Made by a program: the position numbers and the translations under genes. Source: Spirochaetota bacterium (lineage in GTDB: Bacteria > Spirochaetota > UBA4802 > JAFGJZ01). Taken from it: DNA of 64,000 nucleotides. The first letter of the stretch is position 1; each line of letters opens with the position of its first letter. Under the pieces are notes generated by a model. It made no database searches. It was not told the DNA's origin and saw only the letters and a list, made by a program, of their open reading frames with translations. The stretch covers positions 1 through 64,000 of the forward strand of contig JAFGRW010000061.1 in assembly GCA_016934935.1 (NCBI GenBank), in the 5' to 3' direction. This document shows, in pieces, positions 1 to 8,860 of the stretch.

Positions 1-165
1 CTTAACTTATATTTTCATTGACATCCATCATAGACGCAAGATGACTCTTGCTGCTCGCAGATGCAACCTTATTAAAAAGTTAATTTTAGAGGTTACCATT
101 ATTCCTTTACCCTATGCTCCATCTTGAAATTATAATAAAAATCTGAATATTATCAAGGTATTAAT

Positions 166-549
166 ATGGAAAAGAGTCCTCCATGCGATAAATGCAAGGC
201 GCAATGCTGCAGACATCTAGCTGTTGAAATAGACAAGCCAACAACAAAAAAAGAGTATGACTATATACGCTGGTATCTTTTGCATAAGAACGTTTCAGTT
301 TTTATCGATCACAATAACGACTGGTTTATCAAGTTTAACACAGATTGTGAGATGATACAGGAAGATAACCGTTGTGGATGCTACGAGAACAGACCAAAAA
401 TCTGCAGGGATTATCCATCAAAAGATGAATGCTGTGAATTTGAAGGTGAGGACGACTACTTTACCTATATGTTCGACACAGAAGGCGAATTCTCGGATTA
501 TATGGACAGCAAAAAAAGAGACTGGAAATACAAAAAAACGAAAAGCTGA
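166..549 (+). CDS. YkgJ-type CxxCxxxCC cysteine-cluster protein
   Basis: A 127-residue cytoplasmic protein. Near the N-terminus it carries CDKCKAQCC (residues 7-15), then a Cys at about 61, a cluster NRCGCYENRPKICRDYP (about 68-84) and a late CC pair. This spacing is the signature of the YkgJ/UPF0153 family, thought to chelate zinc or an iron-sulfur cluster; the biochemical role of the family is not established. There is no signal peptide or membrane segment. It stands alone and converges on cheX, with a hairpin over its stop codon. Family assignment is good, function is unknown. Confidence 0.8.
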   Translation: MEKSPPCDKCKAQCCRHLAVEIDKPTTKKEYDYIRWYLLHKNVSVFIDHNNDWFIKFNTDCEMIQEDNRCGCYENRPKICRDYPSKDECCEFEGEDDYFTYMFDTEGEFSDYMDSKKRDWKYKKTKS

Positions 550-566
550 CCTGTTATCAGATCAGC
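545..566. terminator. Hairpin between convergent genes (terminator-like)
   Basis: GCTGACC (545-551) pairs with GATCAGC (560-566) around an 8-base loop, with one mismatch. It lies over the stop codon of the plus gene and against the stop codon of cheX. The following plus-strand bases are U-rich only briefly, so it is a weak bidirectional terminator candidate. Confidence 0.4.
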
Positions 567-1031
567 CTATTTTAAAGCAACGTTCATTTCAAGTTGCCCC
601 ATTGGGCTGTATAGATTTATACCAAGCGTTGTTTGCTGCACAAGAGTTATAGTAAAATCCTTTCCGTTAACCACTGTTGGTGTCGTAATATCAATTGATT
701 TACCGGAATAGGCAAACAGGTTCATGGCATTACCCGTTATCATGTTTGCAAGTTCCCCCACGATATCCTTATACTCAGACTTAATCTGCTCTTCTGTCAT
801 ACCCGGTGCAAGTATTTCCGCTATTTTGGTTACCATATTGTAACCCATACTGTAAACAACTTCGCCGTTAATTGCACCTGTGATGCCTATTATTATTGCC
901 ACATCGTGCGACGGCTCAGGATTTTCTTTGATAATCATTTTTCCGCGACGAAGATCAACATTCATAACTGACTTAAACACAGCACTTGCTGCTTCAAGAA
1001 AAGGATTTACATATTCAGCATTAATATTCAT
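567..1031 (-). CDS. cheX: CheX-like chemotaxis phosphatase
   Basis: A 154-residue protein of the CheX/CheC/FliY family, which dephosphorylates CheY-P. The start MNINAEYVNPFLEAA and the helix GELANMITGNAMN (about residues 91-103), containing the catalytic ExxN pair, are typical. It has a single ExxN motif and the length of CheX rather than CheC. No other chemotaxis gene is adjacent, so it is an orphan locus and the cognate CheY lies elsewhere. Its 5' leader can form a long imperfect hairpin. Confident family call; the exact response-regulator partner is unknown. Confidence 0.85.
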   Translation of the reverse strand: MNINAEYVNPFLEAASAVFKSVMNVDLRRGKMIIKENPEPSHDVAIIIGITGAINGEVVYSMGYNMVTKIAEILAPGMTEEQIKSEYKDIVGELANMITGNAMNLFAYSGKSIDITTPTVVNGKDFTITLVQQTTLGINLYSPMGQLEMNVALK

Positions 1032-1057
1032 TTTTCCCAGCCTATATGATTAATTAT

Positions 1058-1109
1058 GCAAACAGCAGAGAGGCAAACGTACAAAAAACCTCAGTCTGCT
1101 GCTATTTGC
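1058..1109 (-). promoter_or_regulatory. Imperfect inverted repeat in the cheX leader
   Basis: GCAAACAGCAG (1058-1068) matches CTGCTATTTGC (1099-1109) as an 11-base inverted repeat with one mismatch, and an inner GAGG/CCTC pair continues the stem. It ends about 27 bases upstream of the cheX start codon. It could be a 5'UTR fold or a terminator of the upstream gene; there is no clean T tract. Confidence 0.3.
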
Positions 1110-1168
1110 TATAATATAATAAATAATTTGTAAAGAAATATATTTTTTTAAAAAATATGTTTTTTTTA

Positions 1169-2320
1169 CTAATAATTTCTTATAACACGGGACTTCTCGA
1201 TAAAAGGAGACAATAGAGCATTTTCGACAAAAAGTGATCTCTCCTGATGAGCCATATAAGAATCATACGCCGTCAGTTCTCCATCTTTGTCAAAAGGGAC
1301 AATCTTTTCAATTGGAGTAAAAACATACAAACCTGATGAAACATCAACCGCACGGGCAAGTTCGCCCTGTTTTACCTTTAAGCAATCTTCGTAAAATACA
1401 CTATTTGTGTAAAGATCAAGCAGCAATCCTTTTGATTCTTCCGCGGAATAAACGGGACTGCCAATTTTAAATGGTTTGGAATCTTCCGCTTTAACATCAA
1501 GAACAGCAAGCCCTTCCGTGAAGGGCTTGCCTTCAAGTGCCAAACTGTTTATTTTTGAAGATATTTCTAATTTTAGTTCTGAAAGTTTACGGACTTCAAG
1601 CTCGTTTTTCGCCTGTTTTTTCAACAATTCAGTATCATCAATAGGCTCGGTTACGGTTTCCTTCAAACGCTCAACCTCATCATCTATTTCTTTTTCAGAA
1701 ACTGTCAGTCTTTCAGGATAACGTTTTTTTATCGCGGCATTAGAAAGAAATCCATAGCGAAGTGTAATTTTGGAATTATTTACTGTTTTATCCATGCGTA
1801 TGTCATCAGGAGAAACTCCTGTACCGTTTACAATAAGATTATCCAGCTCCCTTAATACCAGAACATCATAAGTTCTTTTGAAAAACTGATTATACGACAT
1901 ATTGTAATATTTAAGAAACTGATCAAGCCTATCAGGCATAAACTTCCCATCTTCATCTTTAAAATTTCCAAGAGAACTTATATAGTCAACAACCTGATCA
2001 TCGACAACCACGATTCCAATCTCCTGCGCGTATTGAATAGTTAAAACACGCTGCAAATAGACCGAACGGGCATAATTTAACAGCTGCTCATCATCTCTGA
2101 TTTCCGAAGCTCTATTATAAAATCTCTGATCGGTATTCAGGAAATATCCGAAATCCTGCACATCAATTTTCTTACCGTTAACAGCTGCCAAAGTATTCTG
2201 ATTAAGCATGGCTTTATCCATGAGCCCCGGGCTTCCAAGAGAAACAACCAAAAGAATTGTAAGAATACCTACTAAAATATAACTGAACACTTTCACTACG
2301 ATATTTTTAGATTTAACCAT
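1169..2320 (-). CDS. PpiD/SurA-like membrane-anchored periplasmic chaperone
   Basis: A 383-residue protein with one N-terminal membrane segment (about residues 8-30), then a region resembling the SurA/PpiD N-terminal chaperone domain: 'AAVNGKKIDVQDF...' followed by helices with 'QRVLTIQYAQEIGI' and 'DGKFMPDRLDQFLKYYNMS'. The family helps outer-membrane proteins fold in the periplasm. I see no convincing parvulin isomerase domain in the C-terminal half, so it is probably a chaperone without prolyl-isomerase activity. It is a single gene with its own spacing on both sides. The family call rests on the N-terminal pattern. Confidence 0.7.
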   Translation of the reverse strand: MVKSKNIVVKVFSYILVGILTILLVVSLGSPGLMDKAMLNQNTLAAVNGKKIDVQDFGYFLNTDQRFYNRASEIRDDEQLLNYARSVYLQRVLTIQYAQEIGIVVVDDQVVDYISSLGNFKDEDGKFMPDRLDQFLKYYNMSYNQFFKRTYDVLVLRELDNLIVNGTGVSPDDIRMDKTVNNSKITLRYGFLSNAAIKKRYPERLTVSEKEIDDEVERLKETVTEPIDDTELLKKQAKNELEVRKLSELKLEISSKINSLALEGKPFTEGLAVLDVKAEDSKPFKIGSPVYSAEESKGLLLDLYTNSVFYEDCLKVKQGELARAVDVSSGLYVFTPIEKIVPFDKDGELTAYDSYMAHQERSLFVENALLSPFIEKSRVIRNY

Positions 2321-2377
2321 TTTATTAAGAACCTCAAATTATTTTATATCTGCTATAAAAACGACAGAGTGTACCAC

Positions 2378-2403
2378 AAAAAAAAGCTGCGATCAAAAGC
2401 AGC
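2378..2403 (-). terminator. Rho-independent terminator after the UPF0434 gene
   Basis: On the minus strand GCTGC (2403-2399), an 8-base loop and GCAGC (2390-2386) are followed directly by eight T residues (2385-2378). It lies 140 bases downstream of the UPF0434 stop codon and upstream of the chaperone gene. Confidence 0.75.
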
Positions 2404-2543
2404 CTACGGACAATAAACGCCGGCTACCGATCTTTTTCCATAATAGAACCAGCATTCGGTGTAAATCTACAAAAAAGGTCTGTTATTTGTCAAGAGGGAA
2501 GTTGTGACGATACAAGGTTTTATCCTGTTTTACCTAATTTCCC

Positions 2544-2744
2544 CTATTCAACGTCTTTCTCTTTTTTCCCTTCTTCTTTTTCTGGTTTTTGAGCCTTATC
2601 TATGAGCATTACGGGAATACCGTCAACTACCGGATAAACAAGCGCACATTCAAGACAACGAATCGACTGTGCTTTTGCATCGTATTCCACATCACCCTTA
2701 CATGCCGGACAAGCCAGGATATTAAGCAGTTTACTGTCTATCAT
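2544..2744 (-). CDS. UPF0434/Trm112-like small zinc-finger protein
   Basis: A 66-residue protein with two zinc-binding pairs, CPACKG (about 12-17) and CLEC (about 30-33), followed by ALVYPVVDGIPVMLID. That layout and closing motif are diagnostic of the YcaR/UPF0434 family, related to Trm112, the zinc-finger partner of methyltransferases. The C-terminal tail is a charged run of Lys and Glu. It is monocistronic, with a strong terminator downstream. Its partner enzyme cannot be told from context. Confidence 0.85.
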   Translation of the reverse strand: MIDSKLLNILACPACKGDVEYDAKAQSIRCLECALVYPVVDGIPVMLIDKAQKPEKEEGKKEKDVE

Positions 2745-2997
2745 TTGATAACTCCATTATGAACCCATTTTCATATCTGATAGTAAAACAGATATGCGTT
2801 TTTTTAATAAACCTGGATCAATTGAACTGTCGCAACAGACTATGTCAAATCAATTTAATATTTGATAACTTATCAATCACAGACTTGACTATTGGACGTA
2901 ATATAATAATATTGCTACATTATTTTACGTATAAGTTTTTTGTTAACACATATATTATGAGTTGACTAAATAACAAACAGGTAATAGATTAATTTCC

Positions 2998-3543
2998 ATG
3001 AAAAAGACCATACTTATAATTGCATTGATCTGCAACTTTACGCTCTTATTTGGCGAAAATCTGTATAAATCAACCAGATCTATCTGTGACTGGTCACTGA
3101 CTCAAAGTCAGATAACCGGGAAAACTACCGATTTTAATGCTCAAGTTCATAGGGTTCCTGACAAAGAACTCTCTACCTACAAAAATTACATTCTCAATCA
3201 CATTAGCGGTCTTGATTTCGATGGATCACTTAAACCGGAAATTTATTATCAGGAAAATGATCAGATTTACCGCGATTTTATATTTGTGAATAACAGATTA
3301 TCTGCTATATCATGTCGTTACGCTCTCTTAAATGAAAAGCAGTTTATGACTATTTTTTCCGACTTAAAAAAAGATTTCGGTGCTCCTGAAACCAAAAGAG
3401 AGCAAACCACAACAACTCACTCTTTTAAAAAGGGTGATACCGCAGCCCTTTTTATGATACGATCAAAAGCTGGTGGTTTTGAGGCTAGACTCTATTTTTA
3501 CACAAATGACCTTTTTAAAAGAATTATTATACAAGTAGAGTAA
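2998..3543 (+). CDS. Hypothetical secreted protein
   Basis: A 181-residue protein with a clear signal peptide: MKK, a hydrophobic stretch to about residue 18, and a likely cleavage after LFG. The mature part is mixed alpha/beta with no motif I recognise; it has single Cys residues at about 29 and 105. 'DLKKDFGAPETKREQTTTTHSFKKGDTAALF' in the C-terminal half resembles small periplasmic proteins in which a residual or calcium-binding fold is compared across lines, but I cannot assign a family. It precedes rpsT by 150 bases and is probably independently expressed. Confidence 0.65.
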   Translation: MKKTILIIALICNFTLLFGENLYKSTRSICDWSLTQSQITGKTTDFNAQVHRVPDKELSTYKNYILNHISGLDFDGSLKPEIYYQENDQIYRDFIFVNNRLSAISCRYALLNEKQFMTIFSDLKKDFGAPETKREQTTTTHSFKKGDTAALFMIRSKAGGFEARLYFYTNDLFKRIIIQVE

Positions 3544-3624
3544 AAATTATACTGTTCTGTTTTTTTTGTAATGTACTGTAATTCGGTATTCAGGTAATTT
3601 ATATTTTTTTTAAAGGTTTTTTAT

Positions 3625-3653
3625 TTGACAGAAATGATAGCCAGATAATAGAT
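3625..3653 (+). promoter_or_regulatory. Candidate sigma-70 promoter for rpsT-HU
   Basis: A perfect TTGACA -35 box lies at 3625-3630, about 65 bases upstream of the rpsT start. The best -10 at 17-base spacing is ATAGAT (3648-3653), which is weak, so the exact -10 is uncertain. Confidence 0.35.
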
Positions 3654-3695
3654 GTTCACAACGTTTTGAACTTTATATGTTGAAGGTTTTACAAA

Positions 3696-3971
3696 TTGGC
3701 TAATAATAATTCTACAAAAAAACGCATCCGGCAAGCAGCTAAGCGCAATATGCGAAATTCTCAAAACAAGTCTGCGTTAAGAACTGCTTCCAAAAAATTA
3801 CTCTCGCTTCTTGATGCGAAAGCGGAGATCAAGTCAGACGAAGTCGTTGCACTTCAAAATAATTTTGCAAAGACTGTTGATAAAGTTGCAAAAAACAATG
3901 TAATACATTGGAAAAAAGCAGCTCGCCTCAAGTCTCGTATGGCAAAAAAAGTTAATTCTGCATTAGCATAG
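3696..3971 (+). CDS. rpsT: 30S ribosomal protein S20
   Basis: A 91-residue basic protein opening MANNNSTKKRIRQAAKRN and containing KSALRTASKKL, both typical of S20, which binds 16S rRNA in the small subunit. The start is TTG, supported by GAAGG at 3682-3686 nine bases upstream and by the family N-terminus, which begins exactly here. S20 genes often use rare start codons linked to autoregulation. The HU-family gene follows after 8 bases, so the two are probably co-transcribed with the tRNA. Confidence 0.95.
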   Translation: MANNNSTKKRIRQAAKRNMRNSQNKSALRTASKKLLSLLDAKAEIKSDEVVALQNNFAKTVDKVAKNNVIHWKKAARLKSRMAKKVNSALA

Positions 3972-3979
3972 GCTTTATT

Positions 3980-4252
3980 TTGACCAAAAAAGATATGGTT
4001 AATATTGTACACAAAGATATTAATCTCAATAAGCAGGATATCAACAAAGTAGTAAACCTTTTCTTAAAGGCAATTGTTGATGAGGTAAGCAAGGGAGAAC
4101 GGATAGATCTGCGAGGATTTGGTACTTTCTACTTGCAAAAGAAAAAAGGTCGTTCGGTTTTTTCACCGATAACTCAAAAAAATATTGACGTACCACCGCG
4201 TTTTAACGTAGTGTTCAAGTCCAGTAAAATGAATCAATCTACGGGCGATTAG
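3980..4252 (+). CDS. HU/IHF-family DNA-binding protein
   Basis: A 90-residue histone-like DNA-bending protein. RGFGTFYLQKKKGR (about 47-60) is the family core, and PPRFNVVFKSSK is the beta-arm tip and closing strand with the intercalating proline. It starts with TTG, 8 bases after the rpsT stop, without a strong ribosome-binding site, suggesting translational coupling. The last residues and the stop codon lie inside the 5' end of the tRNA-Val gene: the stop TAG is U8-A9-G10 of the tRNA. Whether it is HU or IHF subtype cannot be settled from one gene. Confidence 0.9.
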   Translation: MTKKDMVNIVHKDINLNKQDINKVVNLFLKAIVDEVSKGERIDLRGFGTFYLQKKKGRSVFSPITQKNIDVPPRFNVVFKSSKMNQSTGD

Positions 4253-4315
4253 CTCAGCTGGGAGAGCAACTGCCTTACAAGCAGTGGGTCGGCGGTTCGA
4301 TCCCGTCATCGCCCA
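4243..4315 (+). tRNA. tRNA-Val (anticodon TAC)
   Basis: A full cloverleaf: acceptor GGGCGAT (4243-4249) with ATCGCCC (4308-4314), D stem GCTC/GAGC, anticodon stem ACTGC/GCAGT with loop CTTACAA and anticodon TAC at 4276-4278, variable loop GGGTC, and T stem GGCGG/CCGTC around TTCGATC. The discriminator is A4315. CCA is not encoded. The first 10 bases overlap the 3' end of the upstream coding sequence. Confidence 0.97.
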
Positions 4316-4330
4316 ATTTATGACAATTTA

Positions 4331-4359
4331 AAGACCTCCGTTTTGCGGAGGTCTTTTTT
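4331..4359 (+). terminator. Strong terminator after tRNA-Val
   Basis: A 10-base-pair stem (4331-4340 with 4346-4355) around loop TTTTG, ending in a T run to 4359. It closes the rpsT-HU-tRNA unit, and the same hairpin can serve the convergent sbcC gene, which stops at 4367. Confidence 0.9.
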
Positions 4360-4366
4360 GTAATTA

Positions 4367-7300
4367 CTATCCAATCCTTTTACATCCGGGGCCTTCAAGC
4401 AGACTGCGACCTCCAGTCCCGGGTTTCACCTCTATACGGGCGGATATCCTGCTTTTCAAAGATTCCACATGCGAAATAATACCAATCAGCTTTCCCTCAC
4501 TGTGCAAAGATGAAAGAGTATCGAGTGCTACATCCAAAGTATCTTCATCAAGAGTCCCAAAACCCTCATCAAGAAAAAGAGAATCAATTCTTACATTTTT
4601 ACCAGCCATACGGGAAAGCCCAAGAGCCAAAGCCAGACTCACTATAAAGCTCTCTCCACCGGAGAGATTTTTTGTGGTTCTCTCTATCCCGCCCTGGTGA
4701 TTATCTATTACATTTAATTCAAGCGGATTATCAGAACCTTGCACCAGCAAATAACGTTCACTCATTTTTCTAAGCTGAATATTAGCATTATAGACCATAA
4801 GGCCAAAAGTGAGCCCCTGTGCAAAGGTGCGGTATCTTTTACCATCAGCCGAACCGATCAATGAATCAAGATTAGACCAGAGCTCGTATTCTTTTTTAGC
4901 TTTAATCTGTCTATTTTCACGGCTTTTACGTTCTCTCTTTGCTCTGTTATTATCATCTATTCGTTGCTGAAGGGAGCCTTTTTTTTCATGAACTTCATTC
5001 AGTTCCTTTGAAAGTTCTTCTTTGTCTGCAAGCAGTTTATTCAGATCAGATGTGCTCAGTTTTTTTGACATCTCTTTATTGTATTCATCTTTTAATTCTT
5101 TTAAATATGCCAAAACCTGTACCAGCTGCTTTTGGATATCCATTCCCCTCTTTTCAACTTCCCGACGCTCTTCCGCGCTCATACGGCATCTTACAAAATC
5201 ATCTTCTGACGAAAAATCAGCTTTATCCAGGGCGCGCTTAAAATCCTGTAAAAGATTACCCTGTTTTTCTGCAAATTGGTCAATATCCTTATTTAATGTT
5301 TCGATTGAAGTTTTAATTTTCTGCAAACGAAGCTGTAAGGTATTATGGTTATCCTTCTCTTTTTCCAAAAGAACTTCGCACTCCCCGATTGCAGCCGAGG
5401 CTTCGCTTTCCGCCTTGTCACAATCTTTATCACCAAACATTTGCATTCGCTTTTTCGAGAGAGCCATTCCATCACTTCCCAACATGACAGTCTTCTCTTT
5501 ATGGCGATTAACAGCTTCAGTTATTGCTTTTATTCCGGCATCCAATTCACCATATTGAATCTTCAGTATGTTAAGTTCTTTTTCACATATTTCAAAAGCC
5601 TCACAAAAAAACTTGTAATCATCCCTGCGTTCGCATAAAGAATTCATGATTTTATCCGGATTTTTAAGATCAACAATCTTAATGCCAAGATTAACAAGTA
5701 CCGGCTCAAGGTTTTTTAAAAGATTCTGCTTTTTTATCTTGTGCTTTTCTGTATCGGCTTCAATTTTTTTAACACTTTTAATATATGCTTCACTGTTAGC
5801 ATTGAATACTTTAATCTCAGATTCAATTCCATGCAGCTCTTTTTCCTTTTCGTTTAGATTATCAATATAACCTTTTTTTTGTTTTTCCAGCAAATCATAT
5901 TGCCCGATAATTTTTAGTACATCTGTCAGCCTTATATCAGTTTCAGAAAGATCAGGCAATTTTTTCGAAACGTATGGATGATCAAGTGAACCGCAAAGAG
6001 GACACGGTTCTCCTTTTTTCAGATTAGACCGCTCTTTTTGATAATCGTTCACAGCGGAGCGTCTGTATTTTTCTTCTTTTAGTTTCTCAAGTTCAGTTCG
6101 ATAATCATCTATTTGTCTTCTTCCTAGAATAGAATCCATATCAGCAGTTATCTTTTTTATATCCGATTTATGAGTTTCATAATCTCTGGTTATCTCACAC
6201 TGTTTTTGTAAAAGCAAATCTAAAGTATGTTTTTGCTTTTCATGAGTATTATTGGCTGAGTCCCTTTCTTCTTCTTGTTCCCGGATTTCCCGTTCTAAAT
6301 CGGTAATCTGACTTATCTTGTCACAAAGCAAATCACACTCACGTATAAGAGGCTCATCGTTAGTTCGGTTCTTCAATTCCAGTTCAATTTCATTTTTTTT
6401 ATTTATTTGTTTATTTAAACTTTCAGTTATCCCGTTAAGTTGTGTCTCCTTTTTTAACAGTTCTTTTTGTTGTTCTTTTAGCTCATAATCATATTTTTTG
6501 TACTCTTTACGCTTTTCATCAATCCGGTTATCAAGAATACGTACTTCCTGAACTGTTTTTAAAAGTATTACATTTTCATTTCTGATATTTTTAAGTTTCT
6601 GTGATAAATCATTTACTTTTTTTTTAGAATCATCAATACTTTTAAGCAGTGGAATCTCTTCTTTACTTATATTTTCCAGACTAATTTTTTTATTTTGCAG
6701 CTCTAAACGCACAGAACAGAGCTCTTTATAATCTGCTTCTAATTCGGCTGCCCTCTGCCCTTTAACAAGCCGTTCTTTCTCTTTTTCAAAAAGCTTCTGC
6801 TCCTCCTTTGCAAACTGCTCTTTTTTTTCGGTTTCCCGGATGCGCTGTTCAAAATCGGCAAGGTTACGGCGCCAGGATATAGCATTGTTTATTAATTCCA
6901 GTTTTTCAATTGTTTTTGAAGCCAGTTCTGCAAGCGCTTTATGTTTTTCATCAGCTTGATTCTCCTCTTCCAGACTCATTACGTTAACATCATCAAGCAG
7001 ATTCTGTATTTCAGCCAGGGTACCTTTTTTATCCCTGGTCACTAAATGAACCATTTTTGAAATTTCGGTATAAATACCGGTACCGGTAATCTGTTCAAGA
7101 ATCATTGAACGCTCTCCGGCATCTGTCAGCAAAAATGCCGCGAAATCGCCCTGTGCCAGCAACATTGATCGGGTAAAACGTCTATAATCGAGCCCCGTAA
7201 GTCTCTCTATTTCTTCAACTACCTGTCTCTTCTTTGTTTCTATAATCTTTGATGTTGTAAAATCCGATATTTCATGTGTCGAATCGACCAAATTGCCATC

Positions 7301-7615
7301 GGCCTTCTTATTAGCCTTGTGCTGTCTCCAGACAGCACAATATACACCTTTTTGAGTCTCAAACACAACAGAAGATGAACATTGCGATGCGTGTCTCGAC
7401 ATAATCTCATTACTGTTTTTCGAGATATTATTCAACCTTGGAGTCCGGCCATACAAGGCAAGAGAAATTGCATCGAGTATTGTAGACTTTCCGCCACCTG
7501 TTGGCCCGGTAATGGCAAAAATTCCATCGGACATATACATTGATGATGTAAAATCTATCTCCCATTCACCATATAAAGAATTTAAATTTTCAAATCTAAG
7601 TTTCAGGATTCTCAT
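4367..7615 (-). CDS. sbcC: Exonuclease SbcC (Rad50-like ATPase)
   Basis: A 1082-residue SMC-like ATPase that works with SbcD on double-strand breaks and hairpin DNA. Walker A GPTGGGKST is at residues 37-45. Two long coiled coils, rich in Lys and Glu, flank a zinc hook CPLCG near residue 537. The C-terminal half holds the signature LSGGES (about 981-986) and Walker B SLFLDEGFGTLD. Its length is usual for the family (about 1050). The start codon overlaps the sbcD stop by four bases (ATGA), so the two are translationally coupled. Confidence 0.95.
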   Translation of the reverse strand: MRILKLRFENLNSLYGEWEIDFTSSMYMSDGIFAITGPTGGGKSTILDAISLALYGRTPRLNNISKNSNEIMSRHASQCSSSVVFETQKGVYCAVWRQHKANKKADGNLVDSTHEISDFTTSKIIETKKRQVVEEIERLTGLDYRRFTRSMLLAQGDFAAFLLTDAGERSMILEQITGTGIYTEISKMVHLVTRDKKGTLAEIQNLLDDVNVMSLEEENQADEKHKALAELASKTIEKLELINNAISWRRNLADFEQRIRETEKKEQFAKEEQKLFEKEKERLVKGQRAAELEADYKELCSVRLELQNKKISLENISKEEIPLLKSIDDSKKKVNDLSQKLKNIRNENVILLKTVQEVRILDNRIDEKRKEYKKYDYELKEQQKELLKKETQLNGITESLNKQINKKNEIELELKNRTNDEPLIRECDLLCDKISQITDLEREIREQEEERDSANNTHEKQKHTLDLLLQKQCEITRDYETHKSDIKKITADMDSILGRRQIDDYRTELEKLKEEKYRRSAVNDYQKERSNLKKGEPCPLCGSLDHPYVSKKLPDLSETDIRLTDVLKIIGQYDLLEKQKKGYIDNLNEKEKELHGIESEIKVFNANSEAYIKSVKKIEADTEKHKIKKQNLLKNLEPVLVNLGIKIVDLKNPDKIMNSLCERRDDYKFFCEAFEICEKELNILKIQYGELDAGIKAITEAVNRHKEKTVMLGSDGMALSKKRMQMFGDKDCDKAESEASAAIGECEVLLEKEKDNHNTLQLRLQKIKTSIETLNKDIDQFAEKQGNLLQDFKRALDKADFSSEDDFVRCRMSAEERREVEKRGMDIQKQLVQVLAYLKELKDEYNKEMSKKLSTSDLNKLLADKEELSKELNEVHEKKGSLQQRIDDNNRAKRERKSRENRQIKAKKEYELWSNLDSLIGSADGKRYRTFAQGLTFGLMVYNANIQLRKMSERYLLVQGSDNPLELNVIDNHQGGIERTTKNLSGGESFIVSLALALGLSRMAGKNVRIDSLFLDEGFGTLDEDTLDVALDTLSSLHSEGKLIGIISHVESLKSRISARIEVKPGTGGRSLLEGPGCKRIG

Positions 7616-8844
7616 AACTGGTCTTTATCATCCTCATTTATCAGCTGTAAAACTTTTTTATAGGTTTTTACAAGATCAGGTCTTTGTCCATCCTCAATAC
7701 CGTTAATATCCATAAACTTTGTGAAAACCTGCAGCTCGCTAAAATCATCAAGTGATTCTGTATAGACACTCTGTTGTAGTACAGCATCGTAACGTTTTCT
7801 GTTTTTTAAAAGAAGTACTTCAAGCAGACTGTCTTTTGTCATTTCAATTATCTGCTCCGATAATGAAGATATTACATCGTCACCTGTATATTCTATTTCA
7901 AGCCATATGCTCTGCTTTTGTTTTTTGAATTGTTCGATTACTTTTTTGATAGTATCGATATCACCTTCGATTCGTTCTAAACGCTGAAAGCAAGGTACAT
8001 CTATTTCCTTAACTGTACGGCTGTTCCCGTCCCAACATACCTCAATAACTTTTTTTTGAATTCCGGTTTCACCAAAACTCATTGGCAGAGGAGATCCGCA
8101 ATATCGCATATAGTCTTTACCACCAACTTTTTGCGGTGAATGCAAATGACCAAGTGCCAGATAATCTATATCAGATTGAAATACCGAAGCTGGTACATGT
8201 TCCAAAGTACCGACATACAAATCTCTAACTCCGTCGCCCTCTGCCGTTTTCCCTCCGGCTGCAAAAAGATGCCCCATTACAATTACAGGCGCGCTGCTTT
8301 GTAATTCATTTTTCTTTTTAAAAGCAGCGTCATGTAACGCCGAGTAATAATCAGATATTCCCTTTTGCATTTTTTTACTGCAATCATCACTTTTTTCACC
8401 AGCTTCGACACTTCGAATTTCCCTGTCACGAAGGTAAGGAGCCGCGCAAACAAAGGCCATAATCTCACCCTTTTGATCTTTTAAAACAAGAACATCATCA
8501 GCTGGGTTATCGATAGAGCCATTGCCCACAACATGAATATTAAGCGCCTTCATTATACCTTTTGGAGCGTTAAGAAGTGACGGCGAATCATGATTACCTG
8601 CTGTTATCACAATATGTGAACAGTAACTGGCAGATACCCTTGCTAAAAAATTGAAATATTGATCCTGAGAACGGTTGCCCGGCGTAACTGAATCAAATAT
8701 ATCTCCTGCGACAATAAGAATATCGATTTGATTTTTTTCAATCAAATCGATAAGCCAATCGAAGAAATAATCAAACTCTTCATGTCTTGGATGTCGGTGT
8801 AACTTCTTGCCGATATGCCAGTCAGACGTATGAACTATTTTCAT
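7612..8844 (-). CDS. sbcD: Exonuclease subunit SbcD (Mre11-like)
   Basis: A 410-residue calcineurin-like metallophosphoesterase, the nuclease partner of SbcC. The metal-binding series is intact: HTSDWHIG (5-12), GDIFDS near 47, GNHDSP, a GHLF motif and LGHLHSPQ. It lies between the acyltransferase gene, 16 bases upstream, and sbcC, which it overlaps by four bases. The order sbcD-sbcC is standard. The acyltransferase at the head of the operon is not a usual partner. Confidence 0.95.
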   Translation of the reverse strand: MKIVHTSDWHIGKKLHRHPRHEEFDYFFDWLIDLIEKNQIDILIVAGDIFDSVTPGNRSQDQYFNFLARVSASYCSHIVITAGNHDSPSLLNAPKGIMKALNIHVVGNGSIDNPADDVLVLKDQKGEIMAFVCAAPYLRDREIRSVEAGEKSDDCSKKMQKGISDYYSALHDAAFKKKNELQSSAPVIVMGHLFAAGGKTAEGDGVRDLYVGTLEHVPASVFQSDIDYLALGHLHSPQKVGGKDYMRYCGSPLPMSFGETGIQKKVIEVCWDGNSRTVKEIDVPCFQRLERIEGDIDTIKKVIEQFKKQKQSIWLEIEYTGDDVISSLSEQIIEMTKDSLLEVLLLKNRKRYDAVLQQSVYTESLDDFSELQVFTKFMDINGIEDGQRPDLVKTYKKVLQLINEDDKDQL

Positions 8845-8860
8845 TGTATTACCTGTATTT

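Noticed and set aside
1-165. A partial gene at the left edge
   Set aside because: No frame longer than about 25 codons with any recognisable content on either strand.
2759-2965. Plus-strand frame of 68 residues before the secreted protein gene
   Set aside because: No ribosome-binding site, no recognisable motif, and a composition typical of AT-rich noncoding DNA.
5022-5558. 178-residue plus-strand frame inside sbcC
   Set aside because: It is antisense to the sbcC coiled coil, whose repetitive Lys/Glu codons leave long open frames on the other strand.
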